In this document: positions 1 through 16,806 of the stretch, piece by piece
How positions within the stretch are numbered: the first letter of the stretch is position 1
Layout: the number at the start of each line of letters is the position of its first letter
Assembly (NCBI RefSeq): GCF_016808095.1
Contig: NC_068972.1
Location: 40,765,029-40,829,028 of the forward strand
Direction of reading: 5' to 3'
Origin: Vigna angularis
Taxonomy: Eukaryota > Streptophyta > Magnoliopsida > Fabales > Fabaceae
DNA: 64,000 nt
Program-made: the position numbers and the translations under genes
Notes under the pieces: generated by a model
Databases searched by the model: none
Told to the model about the DNA's origin: nothing
What the model saw: only the letters and a program-made list of their open reading frames with translations

Positions 1-428
1 AAACATATCATACAACAGTTCATAGCTATCAATTCCAAAAATACAGAGGGAAATATACATAATCAATCTTTCTATCATCAAGTCTGATTCATACCTACCA
101 GTATGACAACAACACAAACATACATAGATTTTATCCTTCTTAGTAAACAATAATCAATCAAAATTCCCAATTTTAAGTTTTAGGGTTTTGAAATGATAGG
201 AATTGACCAGGGCAAAGCAGAAACACAGCAACAACAAAATTCAGTTCCTTATATACCCCATTCTCCAATTGCACCCAAATCTATGTATCAGAATCAACAA
301 TTAATTGAATAGCACACAAATAAACATAAAATTTCTGTTTCTCTTCATTATTGTTATAAAAAGGTTGAAGAACAACGATGTACAAAGCACAACCCAGTGC
401 AGATTGTATGACATAAATCACATATTAA
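1..428. other. AT-rich flank with no gene seen
   Basis: This stretch lies downstream of the minus-strand NHL gene that ends at 429 and would hold its 3' untranslated region. I see no ORF, RNA gene or repeat in it. Confidence 0.5.
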
Positions 429-1037
429 TTAATCTACATGGCACTGGTTAGGAGCGACCAACATTCCGATGTCGCTTTCGTTCCCGACGCTGTACTGAGG
501 AGAGAACGCAACCTGCAAAGGGTAGCACTTTAAAGACAAAAAGTGAGGCTTGGAACCTATGCCACCAAATATGTACTTAATCCACGCATGCAAAGTGATT
601 CCAAAATTGACCGAACCATGAGCACGCCGTTGCACCTCGACTTCCCCGAGCACCTTCTGGCTGCCCACCGTGAACTCAACTTGGAACGGGATGTTGATCT
701 GGATTCCATTCGAGAGATGCGGCGGTTCCAGCGCGACAGAAGCGACGGAGAACTGGTTGAACCACAGCTCGAGATGCGGCTTCTTGTACCATACTGCCAG
801 CACAGAGTTAGGGTTTTGCATAAGGCCCTCGAAATGGAAGAAGACCGTTTGATTTTGCTGCGCCGTGGCGTTTATCGGCAAAGGGGTCACAGTGAGGGAC
901 GTTACTTCGAAGGAGGGAAGGTGGGGTGTGAAGACGATACACAGGAGTATGATGGTCATCCCCAAGAGGCAGAGGATGACCATGGCAGCGCCGATGTGGA
1001 GGAGGTTGACGTAGAGGTTACGGTTGTTCATCGGCAT
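429..1037 (-). CDS. NHL / LEA_2-family membrane protein (divergent)
   Basis: Single-exon gene for about 202 residues. A short polar N-terminus (MPMNNRNLY) is followed by a hydrophobic segment at about residues 10-37, then an extracytoplasmic domain holding the LEA_2-type signature QNPNS near the middle, and a Cys close to the end (NQCHVD). This layout of one N-terminal anchor plus one LEA_2 beta-sandwich is that of NDR1/HIN1-like proteins, which sit at the plasma membrane and take part in defence and stress signalling. The frame is open upstream to an ATG at 1115. I chose the ATG at 1037 because its context (ACCATGCCG) is good and the extra 26 residues look like leader sequence; the ATG at 1031 is also possible. 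It is clearly more distant from the other four NHL genes in the window than they are from one another. The role is inferred from family only. Confidence 0.75.
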   Translation of the reverse strand: MPMNNRNLYVNLLHIGAAMVILCLLGMTIILLCIVFTPHLPSFEVTSLTVTPLPINATAQQNQTVFFHFEGLMQNPNSVLAVWYKKPHLELWFNQFSVASVALEPPHLSNGIQINIPFQVEFTVGSQKVLGEVEVQRRAHGSVNFGITLHAWIKYIFGGIGSKPHFLSLKCYPLQVAFSPQYSVGNESDIGMLVAPNQCHVD

Positions 1038-3208
1038 GGTGAGTTCGTGACGGTAGAAAAGCAGATGAGAATGAGAAGTTTTGCACGGAAATGCTTCTTG
1101 TTGAAGGTATTTCAAGGCAGGGAGAAAGGTTGTTGCAGAGAATTGGGAGTGAGAAAGCTATGCTTTTTAAGAAGAAAAGAGTGCGTAGATAACAAGCTTG
1201 ATCAAGGGCTCTGTTTATACTACCAATCCTCACCTCATCAATGTTCAAAACAGTGGTTTCTCTTCTACCAGAAGAAACAAAAACGACAATGGAGAGTGCT
1301 GAATCAAGAGTTTCTTTCCCTGATTTTCTGCAGTTTTTGCATGAACTTTAGCGACAAGGAGTAAAAGCATGACACTGTTTTATGATAGAAAACGAAACTA
1401 ACATTAATGGTTTTAACACAATGTTTTTAATGATGACTGTGATGATGTATAGGAACCGTGTTTGTGATTGTCAGTCATAAATCACATAGGTTAAATAATT
1501 ATCACTCTGCATTAATGTTGAGTGCTTAGTAACTGCTATCTATTAAATGTTCTATTAATTGATATAATCACTCTGCATTTAATGTCCTTGTATTTTATAA
1601 GTTTATTATGATATCATTTTCACAATAAAATGTATTTTTGCAAGATAAGAAAGTAGACAAATACAGTTTAATTTTAATTTAAAAATTAAAGTTCATAAAT
1701 GTAGCAAATGTATGCACAAGTGAGACTTAGCTATTTACACTAATTGTTTTTGTTTGACTTTAGCCATTTCCTAAATTAAAATAAAAAACGGTGAAATTTT
1801 TTATTTTATTTTTTGTTTTCCTTTTATAAATTTAATATTAAAAATATAATGTATAATCCATGATAATTACAAAATTTCAGCACGAATTCTAAGGTTTAAG
1901 AAAAATATTTAAAACATATTATTCATTCCATTAAAAATTTAATTGTTAGAAAAAAGAATAATATTTTTTCCAAAAAAGTGAAAATATTTTTTTATTACGC
2001 TCAACTTTAATAAATTTGTAAATTATTATACTATATTTTATTATTTTGGTCTTTAATGAAAAAAATACTTCTTTTCTGTCCTTATTCTTTTCTACAATTA
2101 ATTAAGTATTAACATGTAAAAGTGTGATCAAAACTAATATATATCCACCTATTGTTTTCAATATTTTTTAAAATAATTGTCCCTTGTAAATTTACAAACA
2201 AATTTATGTCAATTTTATTTATTGATATCTTTTGAATAATTATTTTTTCATGAAGTATTCAAATAGAATTGACCTATGTATTTATTTTAAATATTTTATT
2301 TAAAGAAAAATAATTAATGTGAATTAAATGCTGATTTTTCCTCCCAACATATCTTTTTAGACAAAATTTCCTAGAAGACTATTTTTTTTCAAATGAACAT
2401 GTTCATGGTTTTCTAATTATTTTAATTTTCTAAAATGAAAAAAGAATTAAAAAAATTAAGAATTACAATTAAAATTGTGGAAAATAATTTTAAAAAATTA
2501 ATTAAAAATATTGGATTTAAATTTTTATGAGAAGAAATAAAATAAGAAATAATTTATGATTTTTTTAATATAATGTGACATTAAATTGTTGTTATTGACT
2601 TTTAGAAAATAAAAATATTATAATAGAAAATATTTATGATCAATAATCTATATCCATATATAAAATTATTTTCTTATGTCTACATTTTCAAATTCATGGT
2701 TTAAATAAAAGTTTTTGTAAAATTAAGATAATTATTTATCAATTTTACCATTAGTTTAACTTTTAACTATTTTTTTTCAATTTAGCCGTCTGTTTAAACT
2801 TAATCCATTTTTTTAATTATAAAATTACCTATAAAATAAAATAAAAATATTTATAATAAAATTATGAAAATTACTTATATTTAAATTTATAATCTATATA
2901 ATTAATGATTCATCTTTTTGGTATTTTTTCTAATTTTATCCAAGTGACCTCTTTTTAAATTAATTTTTTTATTTAATTACTTTTCTTAAATTTAATCATT
3001 TTTTAAATTATATAAATAAAAATCATTAGAAAATAAAACAACTACCATACATATCATTATAATCACTACCATATCATGTGTGAACAACTACCATAGATAT
3101 TAATATTCAAATTATATTTCATGAAGCATCATGCATACCATCAAATTCATTCACCATAAACATATACATAAACATGTTTACTGACCATAAATATTCATTT
3201 CCTTATGA
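1038..3208. other. AT-rich intergenic region
   Basis: The first few hundred bases are the promoter side of the minus-strand NHL gene. The rest is very AT-rich with many short A and T runs. No coding fossil, RNA gene or well-bounded transposon was recognised. Confidence 0.5.
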
Positions 3209-3441
3209 GATAATCGATTACCAAGTATGATAATCGGTTATTCCAGAAAGTTTTAAAGAGAACAACAATACCTACTAAAATCGATTATCTCATAATACAT
3301 ACTGCAATAATCAATTATCAGGTTTGATTATTGATTATTCCAGAGAGTTTTTTAGCAAAGATGCAATTTTGACTGAAATAATCGATTATCGAGTCTTATA
3401 ATCGATTATTCCTATCAGTTTTTGATAGCAATACGATTTTT
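3209..3441. repeat. Degenerate tandem repeat built on ATAATCGATTAT
   Basis: The palindromic 12-mer ATAATCGATTAT, or near copies of it, recurs about seven times in 230 bp. It alternates with related spacers (TTCCAGAAAGTTTT, TTCCAGAGAGTTTT, TTCCTATCAGTTTT), giving roughly 85-100-bp higher-order units. No ORF is associated. It may be part of an old retrotransposon LTR that continues to the right. Confidence 0.6.
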
Positions 3442-3703
3442 CTAATTTGTTATCCCCAATACATATTCAAATGACCAAAATAGTACCATTGACACTAGAA
3501 TTGATTCAAAAACATGTTTATATCCAAAATTGAATATCATTTTCCTTATTTCTTTAGAAATGAGATGCACCTGATTAACCACACTTCAAAACTCAATATA
3601 TCATATTTTTACAAGTTACAATTCATATTTTGGTGCACTAAGATTCTAAACAAGTCCCAAATGATCTACAGAAACATGATCAGGGTATATCGTTAGACCC
3701 ACT

Positions 3704-5240
3704 TGAAGTACCTAAAAACCACTAGAAAAGGGAAGGGGGTGAATAGTGCTAATGGAAAAACTTTTTCACAACCATCCTTATGTAGCACTTTCGTCGAGTA
3801 CAAGATTTTTCAAATGGTTGTTGAACGCTCGACCTTGCAAATTATTTAATCAATGAATTCTTTTCAAGTGCTATATAGGATATTCACTATAGTGTTTGTA
3901 AGAGCTTTCTGTTTTACAACTAATCATTTAGTATGGAAAACTCTTGTATTTAAAACTAAAATACAACTACAGGTTTAATAAGAAAAGCGTTGAGACAAAG
4001 GTAAACAATAAATGTGCAGATGTTTATATACTGGTTACTCTATGTCCAATTTCCTCTATGTACAGATGGTTCCACTATAATCTTCAACAAGATTACAACT
4101 GATTATTCTCACCATTCCTAGTATCCCCAAGCACTCCTAGTATCCCTTGATACGCTGCCTAATTAAGTTTCACTCACTCATAGTTGTTCAGTATTCTTCA
4201 CCACTCCTAGTAACCTAGTTAGCGAATAACTTCCCGTTACCCTATACTAGTTGAGTGTTCGCACCACTTCTGGTACTAGACACTCCTGGTACTAGACATT
4301 CCTGATATCTCTGATAAGTTGCCTAAATTTCCTTAACTCGTTAGAGTTTCACAACAAGTGTTTAAATTCTCTTCAGAATTGCAATGAAATGATTGCTTAA
4401 AGTCGTTTAGACTTTTACTCTCACGTAGAGGATATTTGTTCAATAGACTCGCTGAGTATTTCTCTCTTTTCACTTTTCTTTCTTATTACAATAGTAAGCA
4501 AATATTACAATGAGGCTCGAGAGTATTGCTTGACTATTCTCTTTCTCTTCTCATATATTCTCATTTTGCTTGAGCTTCTCTGTGCTTTTCTTTTAAACGC
4601 TTTCGTAGGATTGATATTTTCGTTGTAAGCTATCCTCTTAATTCTTCCTTTGAATGATCATCTATTTAAAGAATTTTTCAAAAGGTATCAATTAGACTGA
4701 GCTTTTGGCCTTGAATTTTGTGTCTTCTTTGTCTTATATGTGAAGTAGCCGTTGGTTAAAGTCAACTTGTCAGAGCATACATGCGTTTACAACACTTTGC
4801 TCAAAGTAGGTTGTACATGTCTTCTTATGAAGAGAACATTCTATAAATGTCTTTTTTGTCTCTAACGTCCACTTTTAATATATTTCAAATAAAGCATGTG
4901 GATGCATGTAATAGGTTGTATGCATAGAATATAGTAGATTGTGCATGCAACATATATATTTGATCTCTTATCACTTTTATTGCTTTTGAACATTGACCAT
5001 TTAATGAACTTTAATGTTTGTTCAAAATAACAAAGTGTTTTTTACATTATTTACCGTTGAGGTAGCCTTTATCATTTAAGTTTTTCCTTAAGATATCATT
5101 CGTTGAGTAGGAACTTCATCCTTAAACAAAGTAAAGATTTTAGCTCATGATTGGTATGAGGCTGAGACATCCCTAGACAAACACAGACTCGACTCTCAAT
5201 CACACTAGAACTAGTTTGTACAATGACATAAAAACATGAT
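3704..5240. mobile_element. Probable old LTR-retrotransposon LTR remnant
   Basis: Beginning at the phrase AAAGGGAAGGGGGTGAATAG the base composition differs from the flanks. It contains imperfect repeats of CACTCCTAGTA-like words around 4110-4310 (CATTCCTAGTATCC, CACTCCTAGTATCC, CACTCCTGGTACTAG). This resembles long copia-type LTRs of legumes as I remember them. No matching partner LTR, target duplication or coding remnant was found, so the boundaries are rough and the family is not established. Confidence 0.3.
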
Positions 5241-8200
5241 AAAAGTCGAATAAAAAAATAAATAATGATGAATAATTAACTTTAAAATGATTAAGACATT
5301 TTTGAAAAATGATTAACCAATGAATAATGTAAAACCCAACAACAAGCGCTATAAATACAGGTAAGGTGATGATAATGACAAAAAGTAAGTTCCCAAGTAT
5401 GTTGTTAATTATTTGTCCAAGATTACCCTAAGCAAACGATAAGCCTCCTAGTACAAAATATTAAGAAGCCTAACTGATGAGAAGAATGTGAGAAATAACG
5501 GAAGACTAGAAAAAAATTGTGATCTACTTAGAGTGTCTTAATCCATTAATAATAATATTCAATATATTATACATTATGCATCTAATTGTTTAAGAAACAC
5601 TGTTTGTGTGATAATATTACAATATGATGTATAATAATATTACAAAATTTTTACAATATTGTATTTATAATATTTCAATGGAAAAGTTAATGCATTGCTT
5701 TGTTCATTCTTTTTGCAAATAAGATTTATAAAAAAGATTCACCCAATATTTTGCACTCATGATTTAATGTTTAAAAGTTTTCTTACAAATACTAAATAAA
5801 TATGACCTACATAAAAGGATCTATAGTTGCACCTACTAATCTACTTTAAGTCTAAAGTTAGACCTTTGTTATAGAAAGACAACAACACTTCCAAAATAGA
5901 GAGCTTGCTTTTCAAGGAAGATAAATAAATGTGTGTTATTTCAAAAGAAGTTTTAAATACGGATAACATTTATACAAGTTTAAATATTCTACATAAAACA
6001 TTAATTATCACAATAATATTTTGTTGGACACACAATTGAAGAAAGAATATGTAAAAAAAGAAAATATATACGAGAAAAAAAAGGATTTAAAAAAAATTTG
6101 TAATAAGAACTACTTTTTAACCTCTCATAAAAAAGATAGAAAATGCGAGATTATAGTTAAAAAGAGGGAAAAAAACTACAACATTTTCAAGCTTTATTCT
6201 CTTAACCTTCAAAAATTATATAAATTAACAATTATCACATCTTAAAAGAATATAACTTTTACTTAAAAACCTTAAACATTTTATCCATCTATCTAGTCTA
6301 GATTGAACGGTGTTCAAAACTTTTCTTTAAACATTCTAGGATTGTCATGTTTGACAAAAGAATGATCATGTGTTTTAAAACTTAGAGAAACTAGTCAAAT
6401 AATACTTATAATAGACTTTTGAAAAGCTACTATTTGAAATAATTGTGTTAGTCCAAACTAACTCCAAAGAATACTTGTTTATGAAGTTTAGTGAAATTTG
6501 ATAAGTGAAGAATTTAACATAGTTAAGACCAACTAATATAAACCTTTGTGTATTTATCTTTTTTTTACTACTCTTTTTTGTTTTATCTTGATAACTTAGT
6601 ATGAATAGTGATTTTAGTATTTTGTTAAAATGAGATTTATTTTAACATTTACATTTTGTTTAATTTTGTCAGTTAGTTAGACCTTATGTTTAATATAATC
6701 ATTTATTACCATCTTCTAGAAAGATCAGATAATAAACATTTATTTTAAGAAAGTTATTGAAAAAATCATTAAAAAGATTGAGGAATAACAACATCCGAAT
6801 GAATCTAAGCACATGCTTAAAGGTCACATATAATATCACATTCTCAATCATAAACTCATTGTATTTATTCTCAATCATAAACTCATTTTATTTACTTAAT
6901 TATAATGCCTCTTTGTGCTACCATAATCTCACAATCTACTTCAACTATAATAATTTATCATAAGTCGTTTGAAGTAATTTAACTAGTAATAATTATTCCA
7001 TATACAAGAGCCTTCCTATTAGAAAATACTAAGGTCGATAAAAGACAACAAAAACTTTCTTGTATAGACTCGTATTCAACTTCAAGAATAGAGGAGACAT
7101 TTAAATACAAATGCATTATTCACTATACATCTTAAATGAAAAAAAAACATAATTTACTATAAATCTTAAATGAAAAAAAAAACATAACTTAGATTTTCAT
7201 ACTTTTCATTCTCACAACTTAAAAATAATTCTTAGATACATAAAAAATAATTTATGTGATGCTTAAATATTTTCTTAAAAATAATTTACTATAAAACTCA
7301 CATATTATGAATTCTAATCTTGCATAATATATGTGATGCTTAATGAGTAAGAAATTTTATTATTATATATTAATATTTAAAACACGTTGGATAAGTCACC
7401 GCAATAATATAAACTGGTGTTAACTAGTTTAATTATAAGAAAGTTATCTAAATCTGTTTTAGTAAATATTTAAACTAATTTATGAATGATGAATAAATGG
7501 AAATTTATAAAATTCAGCACAATTGTTTACAAGTGTTTAATATTTATGCAAATATAATTGTTTATATTTAATATAAAAATTATATACAAACAGATGAAAC
7601 TTTAATAACTTATTTACATACAAATTTGAGTAAAAAATCTATTAACTAACACTATCAAAGCACTCAAACACTATAGAAAGAATTATTCATTTAATTATTT
7701 ACTTGTATTTATTAACAATCTTTTCCCTTATATCCTTTCTTGGTTTGTGTGTGTCAAATCATCGCTAAATTCAAAGGAAGCTTAGAATTATATATTAACA
7801 AGATGTGAACAGAAAACAAAAGCGCTCCAAGAAAAAAAAAATCGAGAAAAAGAAATAGATATAAAGTAAAAATATTTAAATATTTAGTTAAGTAGAATAA
7901 CTTAAAAAATTGAAAATTTATTTAATTTGATTACTTTAATATAAATAAATAACTAAAAATATATGAAAAATAATAGTGAGTTTCACTGTTTAAAAATCAT
8001 CTTTCTTTCATATTTTCTTTCAACCAAAGAAATAAAATTAAGTTTCTTCGTCATTTTTTCCCCTTCTCCATCAAACAAATAATAATACTGTTTTTATTCT
8101 ACAATTTATCTAATGTCTCCCATTCATATTATAATTGATTTTTAAATTTTAAAAGCTCATATTTTAACAAATGGGATATGTTAAAAAATTATGAATTACC

Positions 8201-11200
8201 AAAGCAACAACCCAAAAATCAATGAAATTAAGGCCCACAATAATGAGCCCAAGCCCATTATCCTTACCTAATTCAACACCGGCCTATATGTTCAAAGACA
8301 GATATGTGCTTTAGATTAACAAATAACTCAAGTTATTATGTGTTCTTTAATTTATATGAATTATAAATATTTATGTTAATAAAAAATAATAATTAAAAAT
8401 TAGATATATTTTTTATAATTTGGAAATTTTGAATTTGATTTTCAATAATTTTCCAGTTACTTGAGTTTTTTTTATCTCTAAAATTAAGCAAATTTGATTT
8501 TTTTTAGTTAATTTGTTTCACTTACAAACCCCTCTTCATTATTTATTTAAGTGTTTGCGAAGTACTTCTATTCACTATGAAATAATATAAAACTTTTAGA
8601 CATAAGAAAATATAACTGTTGATAAATTTTAAACAATGCATGAAAGGTTATGTCAGAATAAATTAATATTTTTATTTATTTTAGGTGTAATCATGGCCCC
8701 TATTTTCAGTAGAAGAAAATCTACGTCAATTTGTAACAAAAATAATATAAAAATAGAATGAGGATTTTAGACTAAGTAGAATCAATAAGATGACTAAATT
8801 TAGTTAAATATGTAAAACAAAATGTAAAGACTAAAATAAAAAATCTAAACCACAATGATCAATTCATGTGCTGAGTATATTGTAATTTTGATTCTCTATC
8901 AAGTTTTTTTAATATCTATTTCATATTCAAAATAGATTGAATGATTTTGATATTTTAAAATAAAATTAAAATATCAATATATTTTTTATGTTCGGTCAGC
9001 GTCTTAATAATAGAAAACTTTATATTGTAGAAGTCATTATTGTATCACATCAATATGATTATCCTTCCTTAATGCTTTTCATTCAAATGCGGCCAAACTA
9101 AAAAAAAAAAAAAAGCAAAATTTAGAAAAACTCACATAAATGTCCAAACACAGATTGAAAAAAATATGTCATTCAATTTATAGCTTAAATGTGTAAGCAC
9201 TTTAATTTATTAGGCCAAAATATTCCCTTACTATGTTTTGACTTAATTACTTTTTATAAATTACAATTACTTTTATTTTAGTCATTTACATTTAAAACTT
9301 TCATTTTAAATTAATCAATATAAAAATGTGATTTTTTTAAAATATTAATTTTAAAAAATAATATAATTTTCTTAAAATTAATTTTACTTATTCTCTTTTT
9401 TTTTATTTGAGAACTTAAAATACTTTTTTTTAATTTAAAAGTATAAAATATCTGGTGATGTATGGACCGTATCATGATAAAAAAAACTAGATTAATTACA
9501 TTCGTAGTGTTAATATCATGAATATTTCCAACAGACTATTATAAAAATTCAAATAACTTTTTTTAAAATTTTATTTGTGAGATTTATTCTTCAAATTTTA
9601 GAAATTTAGTTCACGTCTTTAATTTTGTATAGATTTATTACAATTTTTTTATGTTTTGATTAAACAAATTATTTCTTTAAGGCACTTTTAATTCACGTGT
9701 TAGGGCTATTAATTGGAAAATAATAAAATAAATAGAACATACAAAAAAATACACACTTATAATAAATTTACTACAAGTTCATCTAAAGTTAACTTATCTG
9801 GTATAAAGCATTAATAATAAATTCATCTAAAATTGTGAACAACACCGTCTATAAATGAAATAAATTCATATTTAGTGACAGGCGTATTATTATTAAATGA
9901 AAGACATATTTAGTCACATGCACATTATTGTTAAATGAAACACAGCTTCTAAAATAATCTAAAAGCATGATAAACAACATCTATTAAACCATACCATAGT
10001 ATATCTTTGCAATGTTAAAGTGGCATGTAACAAACTTATGTTTAATATTATATTATCATTAATGTAAGACGGTATCTAAAAGCATATGTTACCAAGCTGG
10101 ATGTAGGTTTTTTATTTTTTCAATTTCTCTTCACTTGAAGTCATGTATATGTAACTAAACAATAATGAAATCAAGATATTTTTATTAATGGAGTGTTATA
10201 TTTATCATCATTACCCAAGGGTTGATACCTTCTAGGTGTCCTACACCACTCATGCAAATCACTCATTTAATGTCATCTAGGACAAAACCTTATATACATA
10301 TACAGTTATACACTTACATATATATAAGTAATTTATCTAGGATCCATCCCTCACAAAAGATTACCTAAAAAAAAAGATATTTCATGCATATATGTATCTC
10401 ATTATTAATCATATACCTTTTAAAGTAGGTATAATTAACCATAAATATTATATACATTAACAAATATATAATGTGTATTAGGTATTAATTATAACACAAC
10501 ATTATCATGTTTCAACATATCATCATTTAAGTGAGTTTCTCATACTTGAGCCACATTATCAATATAATCTTTTTATTTATTTTGTTAGTGATATTCTCTT
10601 TGAGTAAAATGAAACCCAAAATTCTCTCTACCTTCTCCTTATTTTTGCATCATTTTCATTGCTTGAGTGTTCGGTACTAACTATCTTTACTAACACTTGA
10701 GTAACACTTACTAGCTTAGTTTAATCTAACAAGTTCCACAAACAAGTATATTGTCTTAGAGCGTTTGAGTGTTCAGTCAATATTTGAGTGTTTAGTCAAT
10801 GCTTAAACACTCATGACACATGTTACAATCACTATATGTTCAACACAACGCTTGAACCATAAGTCATATTACTTGAGTATCTTGCATATAATGCTTTAGT
10901 AATATAGTTCTAGAAGAGAGATAATTATCATGACATTTCTCTCGCATAAGCTACAATACTTGAATCATACGCCATGTTGTTTGGACAACCAACATAATGA
11001 AAAATATAATACTTACTACATTTAACATACACTACCTAGACTCACTTAAGAAACAACACATCGCTTGAGTGTTATCAAACCAAATGGTCAATCAAATAAG
11101 TACAACACAAATTTTTATCAACCTTCATATGAACTTTCAATTTCTTCAAGCTCATCAACAATGCAAAAACTACGTTTATGACTATTAATTAACTTATCAA

Positions 11201-11259
11201 TTCTTATTCATAACATGAACAATAATTACATTATTCATGCATCATTCAACTCCTTATAC
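5241..11259. other. Long AT-rich intergenic stretch
   Basis: Six kilobases with only short chance ORFs. Local features are small duplications such as two copies of CTCAATCATAAACTCATT at about 6840-6890 and two copies of ATCTTAAATGAAAAAAAAA at about 7130-7190. A segment at 10.65-11.1 kb is rich in CACTTGAG/TTGAGTG words and may be another LTR scrap. No gene was recognised. Confidence 0.5.
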
Positions 11260-12355
11260 CACTGCATAAATAATATATTATAGAAGGGTTTTCCTTCAAG
11301 GGTTTTGAAAACCCCAAATAACTCCTGGCAGTTTTAGATGAAAACTACAATTATGTATTATTTTTATTTTACTTTTAAAATTTTCTAATGGTTATAAAGA
11401 AAACCGCAACTAACATTTAATATTTATTTATTTAAAATAAATTTTCGGTAGTTATTTTATTCAAATCGTCGGAAATTTCTATTAACTTTTTCCAAATTTC
11501 TCATCTCGTGCAATCATATTCATATTTTAAAACTTTGTCTTTTTAAGTTACCTCAAACCTTTGAACAAAGCAGAACAAAAATCCTAACCGCCCCATTCCT
11601 TTCTTTTCCTCTATCTTCCAGCTTCTTCTTGTCATGGTTATGCGATTGGAGATCCTTCTTGGGTCCAGTTGAAAACATGAAGAAGATGGCGGCGCCGGCT
11701 ACCCCCTAAGTAGCGACAACTTTGGAAGGGCCAGAGCCGCGAGTACATTAGTCCTTGTGGTTTGGTTCACCAAAACGGGGATGGTAACCCCTGCCTTCAG
11801 GTCGCGCGCACAAGTGAAGAGAAGACCGGTGTTTACCGATGGCAGAAGCGGCGAGGGAGGAAAAGAGGACTTGCGTTGCGACTAACAACTCTTGCCGGAC
11901 GATAATGGGTGGCGGTTGGTGACTTTGGCCGGCTGTGAATTCCTCTCTTTCTCTCTATTTCTATTTTCACCTTTCATTACAACCCTAATCATTTACTAAC
12001 CTTTCTCTCTCTTTTTTCTTCTTCTTGTATTTTTCACTAGATTCAATTTTTTGGAACTATTAATTGCATGTTTATTCGTATATTGAGGGTTTGATTTGAG
12101 AAAAATGGATGCGTGCTAGTTTTCCAAAGAGAAAAAAAAACGTTTTTTATATTTTTTTTAGAATTTAAATAGATTTGGGGCGGTTTCTCCATAAACCTCC
12201 AAAAATTTTGGCGATAAAAAAAAACCTGCAAGCAATCACTATCGACGCAGGATTTTTTAGCGGTTTTCTTAACCGCAGGAACTACATTTTTCGGAGGTTA
12301 AAACCAACGGTATTGACTAAAATAACCTCTGGTAAAATTCAATTTTTTTGTAGTT
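11260..12355. mobile_element. Non-autonomous CACTA-like DNA element (1096 bp)
   Basis: The left end starts CACTGCATAAATAAT. The right end read on the other strand starts AACTACAAAAAAATT, so about two thirds of the first 18 bases agree. A 3-bp direct duplication TAC flanks both ends (11257-11259 and 12356-12358), as expected for CACTA (En/Spm) elements. Subterminal zones carry short inverted words such as AACCGC, GCGGTT and CCTGCAG-like motifs. The interior at about 11640-11940 is far more GC-rich than the ends and has no long ORF; it could be captured host sequence. No transposase is present. The left terminus is degenerate, so the exact end is a best fit. Confidence 0.5.
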
Positions 12356-12492
12356 TACAATGAGTCCATGATTCTTATTATATGCTTCATTTAATATCAC
12401 ATTTCACATAAGGAATATTACCACCTTTTACCTAAACTAAAAATGTGTTTCTGTCAAACTATTTATTAAAAATCATTTTTAGTAATCAAAAC

Positions 12493-14805
<2,313 letters not shown>

Positions 14806-16806
14806 CAAACAATTTGAATAAATTTTCAAAACTTTTTATCAACATTAGTTCTTTTAACAAAATAAGAATAATGTGCATTTAGTATCGATCAGGATTCGAT
14901 ATTAATAAGTAAAAGGTGACATTAATCAGTCAATATAATTGAAATTGCATCACACATCCAACAAATTCTATAACCATGGAAACAAATTAATTAGTGTCCA
15001 ATTTTGAAGTTAATTATTATTAATTTTTAAATTGAGTTTCAATTAAAATTGTTTATTTTTTAACCAAGTCGATGCTAAATAAAATCTATTTCAAATATTA
15101 ATTTAATTTATGTCAATATGACGGATGTTAATGACAATAATTTCAAAACAAATTGATTTTTTTACAATGTTTCTATCTTCAACAAAAGTACAACATAGAC
15201 AAAAAAAAAAACAGGTTTGGGATTGAAAGAGTTTTATAGAGAAAACAATGTGAAATCAAATTATCATCACGATAGATAAAGTAGATAAATGTGAACGAAT
15301 GAGATATATATGAAAAGATTTATACACAAGAATGAGAGAAACAAATTATACACGAAAATATTTATCATTTTTAAATCTAACTCTACGAATAAAAATAATT
15401 TATAATTTTTATTTATAGTCACAAACTTACACAAATTCATAATATATAAATAAAATTAAGTTCGTCTGCTAACATAAAGTTAAAAATATATTATATTATT
15501 TTCATCAACTTAAATAAATAATAAAATAAATAAAATTAATCTTGATATTAATTTGTATAAGTGTCAATACTAAAAAAAATAAAATTAACATCAACGCAAA
15601 CTAACTTTATTTATTTTTAACATTTATTTTAGTTTACATTCACTAGATTGACATTAACTTAATACTAAGAAAAATATTTATACTTATTAAAGAAATTTAA
15701 AAATAATGTTGTATTTATACAAAATGAAAAGAACTGAAGAGCCATTTTCTTTCGTTGTCGTTTACTCGATGCCTTTTTGAATTTGGAGCTTTGTTTGGTT
15801 AGAGAATTTTGATCAGCCATTCCTTCATCCTCAATATTGCAACCCTATGGCCGCCTAACGCTGTTTTCTTCTACTTTTTCACATTTTGTCTCTTTTAAAA
15901 TCCTATCATGTGAACGTGAACTAATAATCAATGCATATCCACTACTTCTTTTATGGTAGGCAAAACGTGTAAGTCAAGTTCAAGTCAATAATTTTGTTTT
16001 ATTCATTTTTTTTTCTTTTACTCTGTCTCCAAAATCTTTTATTTTTTATATTTTCTTGTGTTTTTTTAATATATTTTTGTGAAAAAAATTAGTTATCTTA
16101 CAATTTTCTTACCAAAAACAAAACATTAGTCATCTTACAATTTGATGATTTTATCAATATTTTTGCGTTCATATCATATTTGCATGTCTATGCATCTTGG
16201 CAGAGATAAGTCTGATAAAAGAAAAAGGTAAACAGATTCCTTTAGAGGAAAACAAAGACAAACCATGACACACTACGAGCAATATCTTTTCTGCCGACCA
16301 AATTTGTTTCATGATATATATTCCTCTAATCATGTTATTTTGTCCAGCATTTACTGATTATTTATTTGTTGAAAATTTTTATGAGTTTTTAGTGAAATTT
16401 ATGTTTTTATTATAACTTTATTCATAATATTTAAATTTTACTTAAGAGAAAATAAGTTAAGTATCACTCGCCCCAACTTATCGTTTCTATTTACTTTGAA
16501 TCAACTAGGTCATTTTTATTTTCATTTTAATTTGGAATGAGAAAACAGTAAGGTAAAATTTATGATTGATATGTTGACTTGTATGCTTCCTCTTTGGAAG
16601 GGAGTTTAACATTTCTAATTTTAATTTGAGGAATGTAGTTCTTGTGTTAGTACATATTACAAATAATCAATTATCAATTGTAAAATAAGGAAGTTTTCCT
16701 CAAATAATATTATTTCATACACATAATTGGTATAATTAGTTATTTTATTAAGTGTGTTCATTAATTTAAATGTTAATAAAATAAAGAAAAAATGTCGAAA
16801 TTAATA
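14806..16806. other. AT-rich intergenic stretch
   Basis: No gene, RNA or bounded element recognised. The base composition is uniform apart from a slightly less AT-rich patch at about 15730-15960 without a useful ORF. Confidence 0.5.

Noticed and set aside
543..1364. 273-aa plus-strand ORF opposite the first NHL gene
   Set aside because: It overlaps the NHL frame antisense, has no domain, and is Arg/Glu-rich as expected of a complement. The minus-strand protein has a membrane segment and an NPN signature.
3209..3441. CRISPR-like regular repeats
   Set aside because: Spacing is irregular, copies are degenerate, linkers are related to each other, and this is plant nuclear DNA.
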